Shown piece by piece: positions 10,886 through 23,795 of a DNA stretch of 64,000 bases. Origin of the DNA: Desmodus rotundus (Eukaryota > Chordata > Mammalia > Chiroptera > Phyllostomidae); NCBI RefSeq assembly GCF_022682495.2, contig NC_071391.1:127577896-127641895 (forward strand), in the 5' to 3' direction. Within the stretch, counting starts at the first letter, position 1. Each line of letters begins with the position of its first letter. The position numbers and the translations under genes were made by a program. The notes below the pieces were generated by a model. That model made no database searches, was not told the origin of the DNA, and saw only the letters and a list, made by a program, of their open reading frames with translations.

Positions 10886-11924
10886 ATCCATAACATGGCC
10901 ATTAAGCCCCATAAGCCTCCCAGTGCTAACCTGTGCATGTCACCAAGACAGGAAAACATGGGTAACATTACAGCTGGGCACAAATAAAGTGCCCACATGA
11001 AAACATTCCTTTCTGTCTCTGAAATTATTGCTAAGATTTATTATTAATGGAGAAACATTCCCAAGTCATACAAGGTACATGTGCATGTGCAAATACATGT
11101 GTTTATGCATGCATGTACAAGATGTGTGTGTGAATGCACGTGCACATGTGTATCAGGGTGTGCATGTATGTGTGAGTGTGTTTATGGGTCAGCAGTATGA
11201 GGCCTATATAAGCATTCTGTGCATAAATTCTAGTTGAGTAGTCACTGAAAGACTTTATAACTCTTTTCCTAAATGCAACTCAGCTATTAAACACAAAGTA
11301 CAAACAGGAGTGTTACTCTGTTCACACCAGTCTATACCTAGTTAGGAGCATTTCAGTCTTTTCAGGTTCTCAATGGATACCATTCTTCTCCAATCACGTG
11401 GCTTAAAATGTACTAGGTATTCAATTTGCCTGCCCCCATACACCACCTCCCCAATTTTTTAGATTTACTGGATTTTCCTGCAGCTACATGAAAATAATTG
11501 TTTCATCACACAATGATTGAGCTTTTAGTGCTTACCTAGTCAGCGACTAATTCCTTAATAAGCTATGCCTGCGGTAGTTTCTAAAGCAAGAATACCGGGA
11601 ACATTTGTTATCGAGTGGAGCCCTTACCAGTCGCTCGTTGCTTTTAAGCCACAATTAGATAGATCAGTTTTCTACATGCTATAAAATCATTTTGGCATAA
11701 CTGATGCTCAGGGAAATTTTTGCACAATATCTCTTGCTTTTTTATTTTTTCAAAGTGAAAACTGATTCTGTATGCCCCGAGTGACCTTCATTTTGCTTAT
11801 TACACAAAATGTATTTTTTAAAGAACACGCGAGTACTACAATTTAGAAGTGATTCTAGCTTTATTTAATTGGTAGTCACTCAATTTGCACACTCAGATTT
11901 ACCACTTTTTAGCTAGCTATGAAG
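10886..11924. other. unique stretch with GT-rich patch
   Basis: A diverged (TG)n/(CATG) low-complexity tract covers roughly 11075-11190. Nothing else was recognised. Confidence 0.5.
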
Positions 11925-11931
11925 ATGGATG

Positions 11932-11978
<47 letters not shown>

Positions 11979-11982
11979 GATA
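11925..11982. repeat. (GATA)n microsatellite
   Basis: Roughly thirteen GATA/GATG tetranucleotide units, nearly pure in the centre, so the locus is probably polymorphic. Confidence 0.95.
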
Positions 11983-12596
11983 GAATGAGTTGTGTGTACA
12001 GAATATCAAAATGAAGGTTAAGAAATTGAATTTATTTATATAAAGGCAGTGTCCATTTATCAAATGTTTTATGCTTTAGAAACCATAGATGGGTTATAGG
12101 TTTTCATTTACTTTTAAATTTCAACCTATAGAAATTATTTGCCTGGTATGTCTGCATCAGTAGCTACTAAATGTTAAGTTATGAAGATTTGAGAAGTTTC
12201 TATGAAAAGCTTGACAGTCTACATCCCTGCTTCTGCCAAGAGAAAAAAGTGAAAATTTTCGTGTTACTGAAAAAGGAATTATAAGCTTTTGAAATAACAT
12301 TTTTCTACTAATCCTTCCTGTATAAAATGATTAGGCTTTGATAACTCTTTTACTAAATAGTTATGAGATGTTAATAAGGTAACTACATCTACATTAGCCC
12401 ACAATAGTCTTGGTTAGGCCAGTTCCCCATGTATAATAAACAAGGGCAACTTTTTACTTTCAGAAGTGTCCTAGTTGGAGCAATACACTATATTAACCTT
12501 CTAGATGATAACAATATTATTTAAACTTTAAAAAAAATGGGTGTCCTCAATTATGTAATCAGGGTAATATTTACTCTGTACACTCAATCAATCAGT
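11983..12596. other. unique AT-rich stretch
   Basis: No gene or repeat recognised. Confidence 0.5.
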
Positions 12597-12826
12597 AAGA
12601 ATTTGCTATGCACCCTGGCTGGTGTGGCTCTGTGGACTGAGTGCCAGCCTGAGAATCACAGGGTTGCTGGTTCAATTCCCAGTCAGGGCACATGCCTGGG
12701 TTGCAGGCCAGGTCCCCAGTAGGGGGCGTGTGAGAGGCAAGCACACATTGATGTTTTTCTCCCTCTCTTTCTCCCTCCCTAAAAATAAATAAATAAAATC
12801 TTAAAAAAAAAAGAATTTACTATGCA
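12597..12826 (+). mobile_element. VES SINE (bat tRNA-derived) with TSDs
   Basis: The element spans 12613-12810, starting CCCTGGCTGGTGTGGCTC. A-box-like (TGGCTCTGTGGACTGAGTG) and B-box (GGTTCAATTCC) pol III promoter elements are present, then the VES body (CAGTCAGGGCACATGCCTGG, CACACATTGATGTTT), a TC-rich stretch and an A-rich tail. Target duplications AAGAATTTGCTATGCA (12597-12612) and AAGAATTTACTATGCA (12811-12826) differ at one base, so the insertion is fairly recent. This is the best taxonomic marker in the window. Confidence 0.95.
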
Positions 12827-12999
12827 TCTACCCTAGGAACACACGAAATAGTATGGACGTGACATGATTCTGTCCCCTGAGGAGTTTGCAACCTTTGTGT
12901 TTTTAGCCCAGTATAACAAATTTGAAAGTACTCTGAGAAAGAAAGGAGAACACTAATCATCCTTAGAAAATATAAAGTGATAACAGTGAGATCCACAAC

Positions 13000-13190
13000 T
13001 TTCTAGATTTATGACCTTGAACAATTTACTTAACACCAGGAAGCTTATTTCTCCACTCATAAAATGGAGACCATTGTAGGATTCTCTTTACAGAAGAGTG
13101 ATAAAGATTCAATGAAATACATTCTGCAAAATGCTCTGCTCAATACCTGCCATATGGTTGAACTCAGAAGATGTTTGCCAAAAGTAAGTA
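13000..13190 (+). repeat. MIR SINE
   Basis: Diverged MIR: TTTATGACCTTGAACAATTTACTTAA followed by CTCATAAAATGGAGACC. Confidence 0.6.
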
Positions 13191-13344
13191 GATAAATAGA
13201 TGGATGAATTAATAATTAATACATACCACATGGATTATATGTGAGTTGGAAGGAGTGAGGGTGGGAGAGAGAGGAAGAAGGAAGCATTTCTTAAACATCC
13301 TGTATGTGCTAAGCAATTTTATACACCCTTTCCCTCTCTTTCTC

Positions 13345-13505
13345 TCTTCCATTTACTAGCCCTGTGACCTTGGGCAGGTTACTTAATCCCCTTTTGCCTC
13401 AGTTTCCTCAGCTGTACATTGGAAAAATTAACAGTACAACTGCTGTGAGGATTAAACATATGTCAAGCACTGGCACATAGTAAGTGCTCATTAAGTTTTA
13501 GTTAC
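13345..13505 (+). repeat. MIR SINE, well preserved
   Basis: Core and tail are clear: TAGCCCTGTGACCTTGGGCA, TTGCCTCAGTTTCCTCAGCTG and GGCACATAGTAAGTGCTCA. Confidence 0.85.
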
Positions 13506-15265
13506 TGCTATTGCATTTGGCTGTTATTTCATGAAGGGCATAGGATGATAATGGGAGGAAATGCGGACAGTGCTCTCTGAGAAAAATGGAGAGGTCACGT
13601 GAGATCTCTCCTCTACAAGGGGTTTTAAAAGGAAGTGTTTTGCAGTGGAGTGGAACCTAGACCCCCTTGTAAGACTCAGTCCCCTACTCTTTCTTTCAGT
13701 AAGCCTCATCACTCCTCATGCAATTCTTTGTTGACTGTTTACCCCATGATCATTTGCCACAGCTAAAACAAAAAACTAAACAAACAAAAAGGCCTCGCTG
13801 CTGTGATTGAGTCAGATTCAGCTACTGAACTACAGATACCTTAAGAGATTTCTCCAAGGCCAAATTCGAATGCTTATCATTCAGAGTGTTCAAAAATATG
13901 CATGTAAGCAATGCTTCAGTAACCTAGTGTTCTTTGTAATAAGCATCCATTCCTCCTAATATGCCTTAAAAGGAAAATAATGCTATTGTTCTAGTTCAAA
14001 AAATGATGAGACAGAGGGAGGTGAATTGTCTGAGCTGAGGTCACACATTAAGTCAATGGCAGAGACAGACTCAGAATGAAAAGTTAAAGTAAACAAGTTT
14101 TTCCCTCAACAATAGTGGTACTTCAGTTCTAAAACTGTTACCTTTCGTTGCCTTGACTTTGTTTCGGTACATTTAGTTGCTTTTGAAAGCAGCAAACTTT
14201 ATACTATGCTACCTTCTTGAATGAATGTGTTTTTTAAAAAATTAGAAAATCCACTTACCTATGGTTAAAACTCAACTAGTTCTCAGTGTATTTATTAAAG
14301 GTACACTCAGTCTGGTCAGCCTTCGATGGCCTAAAATAATACGGGGTTAGAATCTGCACCCATCCACATGACCTACGCAGTCATTCTCACGCTGCTAGAG
14401 GCTTCTGACACTGAAACCTGTCTTCTCCAATTAGCCAGGTGGTATGTGACACACATCCCTGTTATTTGGGAAAACAGTTTATTAAGTCAAACTATTATTG
14501 TTTTCACTATTAATAAAAACAGTAGTACATGATGGAGTTGCAGGCTCGTAGGCAACCATCTCAGCGGGGAAGGTGGGGAATAGCAGATAAAGTGAACCCT
14601 CTGGGCTTTACTTCCACTTATCTCAGAAGGAAGTAAAAACTAAAGAGCAGAGACCACACCTAGAAGCTCTGTAAGATTTCTTTAACTTTGACATTTTTGG
14701 GATTTTGGTCTGTTTTGTTGTTGCCTCTTAGCTGTTTCACCTGTAGTGATTGACACTGAACTGTGAGGTGCCTTTGCTCTGACTGCAGCAAAGGGGGATA
14801 GAGAGCTGGGAAGCCACTCTCCTCTGGGCAGCCAGGTTTGAGAAGACAGCAGCCCAAAGGGCAGTAATACCAAGGAGACTGAGCCCCTGGGATCTTTTAA
14901 CACGGGAGGGTAAGATCCAGTTTGAGTTTGAAGTGTGGGTTTGTCAACTTAAGAGACAAGCTCCATGAGGAGCACACACTGAAGAAAACCATCCTGCTTT
15001 TAGGAAACTCTGAAGGACCCTCAGGAACCTTGCCCAGTATCAACACGGCCCCAGTGCCTGTGGGGTCCTGGGCTGCCTGTTCAACTCTATTTCCCATTAT
15101 TTCCTTTCACATTCACCATGCCTTATGTAACTTAAACTGTTGAGGTTTCCTGTACGAACCCAAAGCACTTCGACCTTAAGCAATTCGTCCTTTCAAACCT
15201 ATTGCACTGTCCTCTCCAATGCATTCCTCATTCCAGTAAAACGAAACTCTGGCTATCAACACTGC
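13506..15265. other. unique stretch, nothing recognised
   Basis: Several short open frames (for example 14682-14903 on minus and 14922-15143 on plus) overlap on opposite strands without any supporting signal. No repeat family recognised. Confidence 0.45.
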
Positions 15266-15269
15266 TAAT

Positions 15270-15990
15270 TGCTCAAAATAAAAACATGAAGCCGTTTGGA
15301 ATCCTTTTTTATGTCCATTAATCAGATTCATCAACAAATCCAGATTCTAGCCATGTCTTGCCCCTTCCATGACTTCAAAGCTTGTGCAAAGCACTGCCTC
15401 TCTTGCCTAGATTATTGCAATAACCTTTTAATAAGTCTCATTATTTCTTCCCTCACCCTCCTGATGTCTATTTTCAACAAAGCAGGTGGTGATTCTCTTA
15501 AAATATAAATCACATTGTGTCGCTCTACTCAAAATTCTCTTTCCGTCCCCTATCAGTCAAACAAAGGCTGAAGTTCTAACAATGAGTTACAAAACCTTCT
15601 ACGATCTGGCCTCATATCCTACTGTTCTTTGTCCCTGTTTATTCTGTTCCAGTCAGAATGGGTCCCTTGTACAAACTAATCACATTCACTCCTCAGGCCC
15701 TTGACACTTCTGCACGAAATTCTCTTCTCCTAGTTATGCAAATGACATTTTCTTTTACCTTCTTCAGATATATGCCTAACTGTCATACTCTCAATAAAGT
15801 CTATCCTTATTTCTTTCTGCACAGTCCCCATCATTATCTAACATATTGTATATTTTATTTATATTGGTTTCCTATCTGTCTATTATTAGCAAGGAAGTTT
15901 AAGGAAGCAGGAAGTTTCATGTATTTTGTTTATTGTTGTGTCAGCCAGGCCCTCAACGAGACCCAGGCATATAGTAGATTCTCTTTAGAT
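15270..15990 (+). repeat. L2 (LINE-2) 3' region
   Basis: Ordered L2 landmarks are readable: GGAATCCTTTTTTATGTCC, TTGCCTAGATTATTGCAATA, CTTCTACGATCTGGCCTCA, CCCTTGACACTTCTGC and CCAGGCATATAGTAG. The 135-codon open frame at 15658-16065 lies inside it and is a fossil or chance frame. Confidence 0.75.
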
Positions 15991-16859
15991 GTTTCTAGAC
16001 TAGATAAATTCATAAGGTCACCTCTTTACGTTGCTGAAAGACATCAGGAGTTATCTCTCCCTTGAAGGGCCATCATTTTTTGAGGGTCTGGAAGCATACA
16101 ATTCATAAGTTTCAGATAACAAGGAGGATGAACTCTTTCTAAAGAAATGCCACTGTTGCTATTAGGTCCTGATTTCAATTCCACAAACTCCCTGTGGGTA
16201 TAGTTAATCTGAGGCCCTTTTGGAAAAAAAAATGTCAATTACCTCTTAGTTTCTACTTCCTCCAGCACCATGACATCCTCCCATGATTAATTCTCACTTC
16301 ATTTTCCGTAGTATCAACTTTAGATCCAGCACTCCTTCTCTTCAAACAAATTACTAAAGGCAACATGATAACCTGGCAGAATTGTCTTAACTTCAGTTGT
16401 CTTTTTTCCCTTTGAAGTTAAATCCCCTCTGCTCTTATCAGCTTATCTCAGTAGATTGTATGTGATGCATTACTGGTTTTGTTGTGCTATTTTTGTATGA
16501 ACATTTTACTGTGTTCTAACAAGAGGGGAAATACATTTGCAAATGACTTGAATAATTATAAGTGTACACATTAGCTGGGGATGTGACTACTGGGAGAATG
16601 CCTCAATAAAGAAACAAACCCTGTGGAAGCCAACAAAGAGAAAAAGTGACAACTGTAATCAAAGTCTTTCTCCCCTTCCGGTAATTTATACTGCAGATAG
16701 GCTCTTGTTGCTGAGTACACGAGCAAAGTGGAAGGCGGAGGAGGATATGGACTAAGTTTTCAGTCTACAGAGTTGGTACATTATTGGTGAAGCATGGATG
16801 TGGGCAGCGTTGGACTCTGAATTGCTCAGCAGGGAGAAAAATGTCTCAATTTAATTCTA
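15991..16859. other. unique stretch, nothing recognised
   Basis: No repeat or gene recognised. Confidence 0.45.
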
Positions 16860-17470
16860 ATCACCTAATATGTATTATGGTCTTACTTATAACAAGGGAC
16901 TGGTGGTAGGCATTTCCAAGGAAACAGAGATGAGTAAGCATCATTTCTGTTTCAAAGAATTTTAAACTTAATTGAGGAGAGAAGACAAGAATATAAATGA
17001 CTACATTGCCAGGATTTAGTCACAATTTGGCACAAAGATATAGGCACAAATAGTCACAATGATGCAGGCACGAAATTGCAACGAAGTTTAATTGATGAAG
17101 AAATTGTAACTAATCTATTTGTGTTTGCTGAGGGGTGGGGAACTAGAAATGAGTGTGGATATGTGTAAATACAGGAATAAGTCTTTGCACTTCTATAGAG
17201 AGAGAATCTAGGTTGAGTTTGGAAATATGAGTGTGACTTTTTGATAAAGAGCCTCAAAAATATGCCAGGAAGTGGATGTAAAGATGGAAAAGACCACAAT
17301 AGATAACCTATTGTAGAAAGCATGGAGGAGTGATGGTAAGTAGGGCTGAAAGATAAGTGGAGATAATATTAATAAAATCTTTGAATATAGAGCTATAAGT
17401 TTATACTTTGTGGGGAAAGAGGAACCACTGAAGGCTTTGGGACATGAAGGGAACATTATAAGAGTTTCCA
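16860..17470 (-). repeat. L2-like fragment, antisense
   Basis: The order of motifs (AACAAGGGACTGG, AGAGATGAGTAAG, ACCACTGAAGGCTTTGGGACAT) follows LINE-2 read in antisense. Strong divergence keeps confidence moderate. Confidence 0.45.
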
Positions 17471-17516
17471 AAATGGTAAGATTATTTTAAGAGTTTCTGG
17501 GGAAATGTGAAATTGC

Positions 17517-17535
17517 TGTTCTCTCTCTCTCTTTC
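17517..17535. repeat. short (CT)n tract
   Basis: TCTCTCTCTCTCTTTCTT low-complexity run. Confidence 0.7.
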
Positions 17536-17639
17536 TTAGTCTCTCTTGGTCATTGGCTTCCAAGTTATGACCTATTATAAAGAATTTAGGGATTGAAGTT
17601 GAGATTTTGATCAATATTAAGTCCCAAATAGAGCAGGTT

Positions 17640-17760
17640 CTCACAGCAAGTGTACTATTATTTTTGGCATCGTAGGTACAGCTGAACTGAGGAAACAGGT
17701 GCAAAGAGACTAAGTAATTTGCCTAAGGTTATATAATTAGTAAATAGGAGGGAGGGGGAG
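17640..17760 (-). repeat. MIR SINE, antisense
   Basis: Reverse MIR core: AACTGAGGAAACAGGTGC, then AAGTAATTTGCCTAAGGTTA. Confidence 0.65.
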
Positions 17761-18489
17761 AGAGACATGGGAACCAAATGTGCACCATTGAATTTTTCTA
17801 GAAGCACACTATTAGACATTTGTTTAATACAGTATAGCCTTGGGTGAATTAATTTAAAGCACTAGAATTTTAATGGGCATTAATGAGTGGAATTAATAGT
17901 TAAAATTTTAAAATATATGGCTGAATATTTTGGTAGTTTTAGTTAAATATTTCTCAATTGCCTTATTATATTGACTGAACATTTTTAATCAGAGTTTACA
18001 CAGAAATATTCACATATTCTGAGCTTTCAAGGCTGTGGCTCTCAGGGAAGAACAAACAGAGATTATTTGAAGCATGAACAAAGAAAAAAGCCTTCTTACT
18101 TCAACTGTAGACAAATAAATTTCCTTAATACTTAGTGAACAGTAAGTAGATTTGGTTTGGGGAAGTAGGTACAAGAGTAATTCTGCAACCTTTTCTTTTT
18201 TTAAAGGGGACATTCTCATTAATGCAGCTGAGGTGTTCTTGTTTGCTCCACTTAACAGCCATTCAGCTCTGTTCTCACATGGTGTGTGTGAAGAAATCAG
18301 TTATAAAAATGTCTTAAGCACCCTCTTTTAAAAATAGGTAGCACAATACTACTTCCCCCACCCCATCACATCACTCACCTACATATGGATAATTGCAGCT
18401 GCATAGGTGCTCAAAGAATTAAAAATGGGAGATCATTCAGGGAATAGTTATTCAGGGAAAAGCAATAATAACCCATTTCCCCCCTCCAG
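17761..18489. other. unique AT-rich stretch
   Basis: No gene or repeat recognised. Confidence 0.45.
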
Positions 18490-18602
18490 TTTCCAAAAAA
18501 AGACTTTTTGGAGAAGTTGTGATTTCCTTAATGGATTTTCCTATCTCCAAAAAAAAAGACTTTTTAGGGAAGTTGTGATCTCCTTAATATATTTTCCATT
18601 TC
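18490..18602. repeat. tandem duplication, about 56 bp period
   Basis: Two adjacent diverged copies share the A-run followed by GACTTTTTxGxGAAGTTGTGATxTCCTTAAT. It is a local duplication inside unique DNA. Confidence 0.8.
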
Positions 18603-18857
18603 TCTTCCAGGTCGCCTACTTAGCCTGAAAATCAATGCCTCTTCTCTCTTCATCCTTTGGCTAGCCTCCCTTCTAGGCACTTGAAAGGGCAAGAACCATT
18701 TCACCAATAGTATTGATTTTATTCTTCTCTTAAGGATAGACCACCGTAAGGATAAACTTACTGGTATTTGCCTAAGTGTACTCTTAAGTGTTCATTTCCA
18801 CAACTAAACTGTAGAAGTTCCCATGAACAGAAACCAGAAAATGTGTGTGTTATTGTT

Positions 18858-19438
18858 AAAACACTATTTGTTTTTTTAAATTACTTTACTGTTGTTCAAT
18901 TATAGTTGTCTGCATTTTCTTCCCACCATTTCCCCCCACCCCAGTCAAACCCACCTCTATCCCTTGCTTCCACCTTCCCCCTTGGTTTTGTCCATGTGTC
19001 CTAAAAACCCCTCTCCCCACTGTCCCTTTCCCCCTCCCCTCTGGCTATTGTTAGATTGTTCTTAATTTGAATGTCTCTGGTTATATTTTGTTTGCCTTGT
19101 TTCTTCTGTTGACTATGTTCCAGTTAAAGGTGAGATCATATGGTATTTGTCCCTCACCACCTGGCTTATTTCACTTAGCATAATGCTCTCCAGTTCCATC
19201 CATGCTGTTGCAAAGGATGGAACATGATAAGCTCCTTCTTTCTCTCTGCTGTGTAGATTTCCATTGTGTAAATGTACCATAGTTTTTTGATTCACTCATT
19301 TACTGATGGGCACTTAGGCTGCTTCCAGCACTTGGCTATTATAAATTGTGCTGCTATGAACATTGGGGTGCAGAGATTCTTTCGGGTTGGTGTTTCAGGG
19401 CTCTTAGGGAATAATCCCAGCAGAAAACACTATTTGTT
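18858..19438 (-). mobile_element. young 5'-truncated L1, minus
   Basis: The 15-bp duplication AAAACACTATTTGTT flanks the element (18858-18872, 19424-19438). The body is antisense L1: a T-rich tail, a C-rich 3' UTR, then the end of ORF2 (GTTCCATCCATGCTGTTGCA). It is simply truncated at its 5' end, without inversion. Confidence 0.9.
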
Positions 19439-20329
19439 GAATGAAAAATTAGAGAAACACTTCCAGAAAAATCCTTTGTATTTAGGAGTCAGGATATCTT
19501 ACATTTCTGAGAGACCTGAAACTATTGGGAAACTGTAATATTCATGTACAAGATACTGCACTCATTATGCCGTCGTCAACCAAATAAAATAGACATTATG
19601 TAATTAATTCCTTTATTTCATTTCCTTGAGGCTGAGGCTTCATTAGAAGTTAGTGCTGAGTCAAGAACTTTTAATATATAAATTGTACCTTTTCCAACAA
19701 TTATTCTCCCAGAAATACAGTCTAGGTAGATAGACTCTCTCGGATTAGGCTCCTGGATAGAGTGTCGTAAGCCAGGCTTCAGAAGCAGCATATGCAATAA
19801 GAATACATGTGTAAGTGAAGTGACTTTATATGAAAGTGCCCCAGGAGAATCTAGGAGAGAATAAAGGAAGCAGAATAGGGAAGAGAAAGAGTCATAGTAA
19901 GAGGGCAGAAACAGGCAAAGTCCCATATATAACAGCCTGATGACTCAGGGGGACTCTGTGGTATAAATTATGCCTCTAAGTTTGTCCTGGCCTGAGGCAG
20001 GGAGCTGGGCTTTCCTATTCCCACACCGGCAGTAGCTAAGGATACTTCTAGCTCTTTGCTCCATGTGGGCAAAGCAGTTCCGGGAGCCCAAGGGCAGTTT
20101 GCAGAAGAGTCAGCAAAGCCCACTGAAGCTGGGAGAGGGGCACACAGAACGTGACAAAGGGACAGAGGCTGATTGAACAGAGCAGGGAGTGTTCACTATG
20201 TAGACAGGTGATAATCAGTGACACACGTACATATTTACATCTGAGTTTGTGTGTTACAATTACCTGAGAATGCAAGTAGAGGAGGAATAGTCTTGTCCAC
20301 AATGTGGCATACTATACAGACATTTAAAA
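19439..20329. other. unique stretch, nothing recognised
   Basis: A 102-codon minus frame at 19618-19926 has no recognisable similarity or context. No repeat recognised. Confidence 0.45.
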
Positions 20330-20945
20330 GTTTTTCATTAATTTATTCAGCAAGTGTTCTTTTGAGTTTAACTTATTTCAAGTCCTGGAAGTACATCAGA
20401 CAAAATAGAAAAGACAATCTATCCACATGAGGCTAATACTCTAGATGAGAAATAAGACAAAAAGCGAGTAAGAGAAGTGTGGTACACAGAAGACAATAGG
20501 TTATGTGGAACAAAACAGAACCAGGCATGGTGAAGTAGAAGTTCCAAGGGTGAGAGGTATGTGCAAAGGATGGAATACACAGTATATTTTAAATTTGAAG
20601 TGTAATTGAAAAGAGTCAATTGAGGAAAGACTTGAAAGAGATGAAAAGATATTTGCACGTGCATCTCTGAGGAGAGATTTTTGTAGTCAGAGGAAATAGT
20701 GCAAAGGACACATGCAGAGGGAACGTGCCCGCTTCTCTGTGTTTGAAGAATACTGAGAAGCTCAGCCTATTATGGCAGATGAGGAGAGAGGAGTCCTGTG
20801 AATGATGAAGTCAGAGTTAAAGTCTAGGGCTTTGTAGGTCATAGGAAGGACTTCAGCTTGAGGAAGATTGGTATCCTTTGGAAGATTCTGAGCAAAAGTG
20901 TGGTATGACCTGAATTCCATTTATAAAAGGATCACTCTGGCATAA
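20330..20945 (-). repeat. L2-like fragment, antisense
   Basis: Landmarks of LINE-2 read in antisense: TTCAGCAAGTGTTCTTTTGAG, GGCTTTGTAGGTCATAGGAAGG and AAAAGGATCACTCTGGC. Confidence 0.6.
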
Positions 20946-21129
20946 CCATTCTTTCTGACTTCCCTCCAATTACAACTGTTTTTGTCTTTCATTTAAGATC
21001 AACTTCTTTATATTTGTCTTGGATTCCACACCTACCAGCCTTCACAGGAACTCTTATTCAATTATCACTTTTAGTTTGTTGCATTATTCAGTTATTTCTC
21101 TCTATTGGTTTATCCCCTTTAGCATGCAA

Positions 21130-21420
21130 AAGTGCTTTTGTAATTCTCAGATTAAAAGAAAATCCCTTAACCCCTTGTCTTTTCCCCCTTAATCTATGGC
21201 CTATGTTGCTGTTCCCCTTCACAACAAAATGTCTTGAAGGAGTTTTTGTCTTAGTATTTCTCTTCACCTCATCTCTTTTTCCTCTTAATCCATCCCTGTA
21301 CCTTTAATTCCCCCACCATTTCAAGCACCGTTCTTACCAAGACTGCCAGCAAGCCATAGCTTGCCAAGTCTATGTCCTTATCCAATCTCACAGCTCTGTA
21401 CAGAGGAAATTTAAAAGTCC
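21130..21420 (+). repeat. possible L2 fragment, sense
   Basis: Motifs such as AAAATGTCTTGAAGGAG and CTTACCAAGACTGCCAGCAA follow L2 ORF2-region order loosely. Low confidence. Confidence 0.35.
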
Positions 21421-22140
21421 TTTTTCTGGAAACATTTTCATTCATAATACCACAACCACTTGATATTTTTCCTTATGAAGGTGTCCTTTGCTAACGTCTC
21501 CTCTGTGGATCCATTTCAGAACAGTCAAGGGAATGGTCCCAGGTCCACTGCAGTCCTCTCAGCTATTTGGCTTCTACGTGCTTCGGTCTTCGGAAGCTTT
21601 TTTGAGGGCTGACATAGCAGTGGGATATGAGCAACTTTTCCTGTAGGTATTTTTAGATCTAATTATTTTATTCATAACATTTCATAAAATAGATGTCATC
21701 ACACAGCATTTCCTTTATTATTCCAAGATACTTGTACAACATGAAATACACATAGTTTCACAGTGTAATTATAAAATAGCACAAGAGGTTTCAAAAAACT
21801 TAGTTCTATATACAGACAGTAGGAATCTACATGTAAGCAGAGGCAGACAAATAAGTATTATTAAGAAAGAAAGAGACTAGTTCCTACCCTTTTACAATCA
21901 TGGGATGGGTGCCTCCCTATTGGAAGAGGAATCTATATCCCAGCATAGTAATGATGTTTTAGCATTATTTAATGAACAGGAGGAAATTTTTAAACTGAAA
22001 AGCTGACACAATGTTGAAAAAATATGTACCCTGAACATTCTTTTTTTCTCTATTGATTTCAAGCACAAAACATTTAACTTCTTATCACTGTGGGCTGGGT
22101 TTTCTTTTTTCTTCTCTATTTGATATTTATTTTTCTTCTG
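21421..22140. other. unique AT-rich stretch
   Basis: No gene or repeat recognised. Confidence 0.4.
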
Positions 22141-22149
22141 CTCTAAGAG

Positions 22150-22250
22150 AAGCATGAGTGTATGTCTGTGTGTGTCTGTGTGTGTGACAAAGAATGACAG
22201 GAATAGATAGAAGGAGAGAGAGGGGGAGGGGGAAAGGGAGAGAGTTAGAT
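22150..22250. repeat. (TG)n and (GA)n low-complexity tract
   Basis: A TGTGTGTCTGTG run is followed by GGAGAGAGAGGGGGAGGGGG. It explains the Ser/Leu/Thr/His-rich minus frame at 21898-22281, which is not a gene. Confidence 0.8.
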
Positions 22251-23630
22251 TTGGCCTTACTGCCAATTTGTTAAAGAACATGGAAATGGATTATTGAAAG
22301 CAAGCCAGAAATATTCTCTCTTGCTTTTTTTCCCTGCCCCGATGCCCCCATAGATCTTCCTGAGTCTAATCCCTTTGCCCGCCTTTGTCAGTTTACAAAG
22401 CTGATCTCCTCCAAGCAGGCAAAAGAGTTCACTCCCATCCCTCCTTTCTCCCACACACACCCTCCTAAGCCAAGGGATGAGCAACAAAACTATATAGATG
22501 AGCTGTCAAAAGTGGAAGGAATAAAGAAAAGCCACCAAGCGAAGCAGTCAGTGCCCCCTTGGCAACCACAGAGCGGTTCCCCACTGAGCAAGGTTCAGAG
22601 AAATGCTACAGGTTCCTCGGATAATGTCTTTCTTCCGCAGAGGAACAACGAGAGCACTTAATTTGGGGATACCTCAGGCGGCATGTCTGCTCGCTTATTC
22701 TTTCTAGGCTTCTGAAACTTGTGCAGCCATAAATACTCATGTTCATCGTTTCCCATTTTCTACTCATTCCTGCTAATAAAACACTTCTTTGCTGGTTTGG
22801 CTTTAATGGTTCCTATTTCTTCTTTGGCTCATTAAACCAAAAGATTTTTACAGCTGAGTCTATATTTCAGAGTCTGGCTTTGTTAAGCATCTTCTTCATA
22901 AGGGTTTTGGTTTGATTGGAAGCTATACATCAAGCTTATTGGTAATCCCAAGAGTCCAAAATTTGGCTTCCCTGAGCATATTAGACAGAAGGCCTAGAAG
23001 TGCTCTAAAGTATCTATTTAGAACAATAGTCCTGGCACGTGTGGCTCTGCACATGTTCAGCAAGTGAGCAGAAGTCATCCCACACTTAGAGGCCCACAGG
23101 AGTGGTGACATGGGCCAGAATGAAAAGTGCATGCGCTATGTGGAACAGGTATTGATGACCAGGCATGCTGGAGGGCATAGGCCCAGTGCAAACATCTGTT
23201 CAGCTGAATCCATTGTTGTCAGTTGGGAGTTCAGGCCTAGGTTGTCTTCTGTTCTAATTTTAAGAGGAGGCAGAAATATGAGTTTTTCTGTGAAAGCTCC
23301 TGATAAAAGAATTACTTTTGCATTCTATTTGCTAAAAATCAGTTGAGTAGAAAAACTATCCTGGTTCTTCTAATAAACATGATCAGTGCTTTCTCAATAA
23401 TTAAACAAAATTAACTTAGCTAGAAGCACAAAATATGTAAGTATAACAGTTAGGGAATACAATTATGACCGAGAACTACATGCATTAGCTAATAATTATT
23501 TTAAGAAATAAATGGGGTTTATTTCTGGCCTGGGAATGGCCTCCTCCATTCAAGAGGAGACTTCATACAATTCTTTACCTTGAGGGGAAAAATAATTCAG
23601 CTCTGTGTCTTCCTGTCCAAACCCTCTACA
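22251..23630. other. unique stretch, nothing recognised
   Basis: Moderately GC-balanced unique sequence. No family or splice-flanked coding signal recognised. Confidence 0.45.
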
Positions 23631-23795
23631 GCAGGGCTTGGCACATGTTTTCTATAAAGTTTTGCAGGCCATATGATTTCTCTTGCAACTACTCAGTTGC
23701 ACCATTATAGTATAAAAATTAGCCATAGACAATATGTAAACAGATGGGCAGGCCTGTGTTGCAATAAATTCTTCATTCCCTACTATCAGGCTACA
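23631..23795 (+). repeat. ancient hAT (MER-type) fragment
   Basis: Follows a common mammalian hAT MER repeat: AGGGCTTGGCACATGTTTTCT, TTTTGCAGGCCATATGATTTC, GCAACTACTCAGTTGCACCA and AGCCATAGACAATATGTAAA. The right end is lost. Confidence 0.65.

Noticed and set aside
11925..11982. CRISPR-like or minisatellite array
   Set aside because: It is a plain (GATA)n microsatellite without spacers.
12613..12690. tRNA gene, because of A-box and B-box elements
   Set aside because: The boxes belong to the VES SINE head; the cloverleaf is not intact and the body, tail and TSDs are those of a SINE.
15658..16065. 135-codon plus-strand open frame
   Set aside because: It lies inside an L2 3' region that is non-coding in the parent element and has no similarity I recognise.
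21898..22281. 127-codon minus frame with Ser/Leu and Thr/His runs
   Set aside because: Its composition comes from the (GA)n and (TG)n low-complexity tracts.
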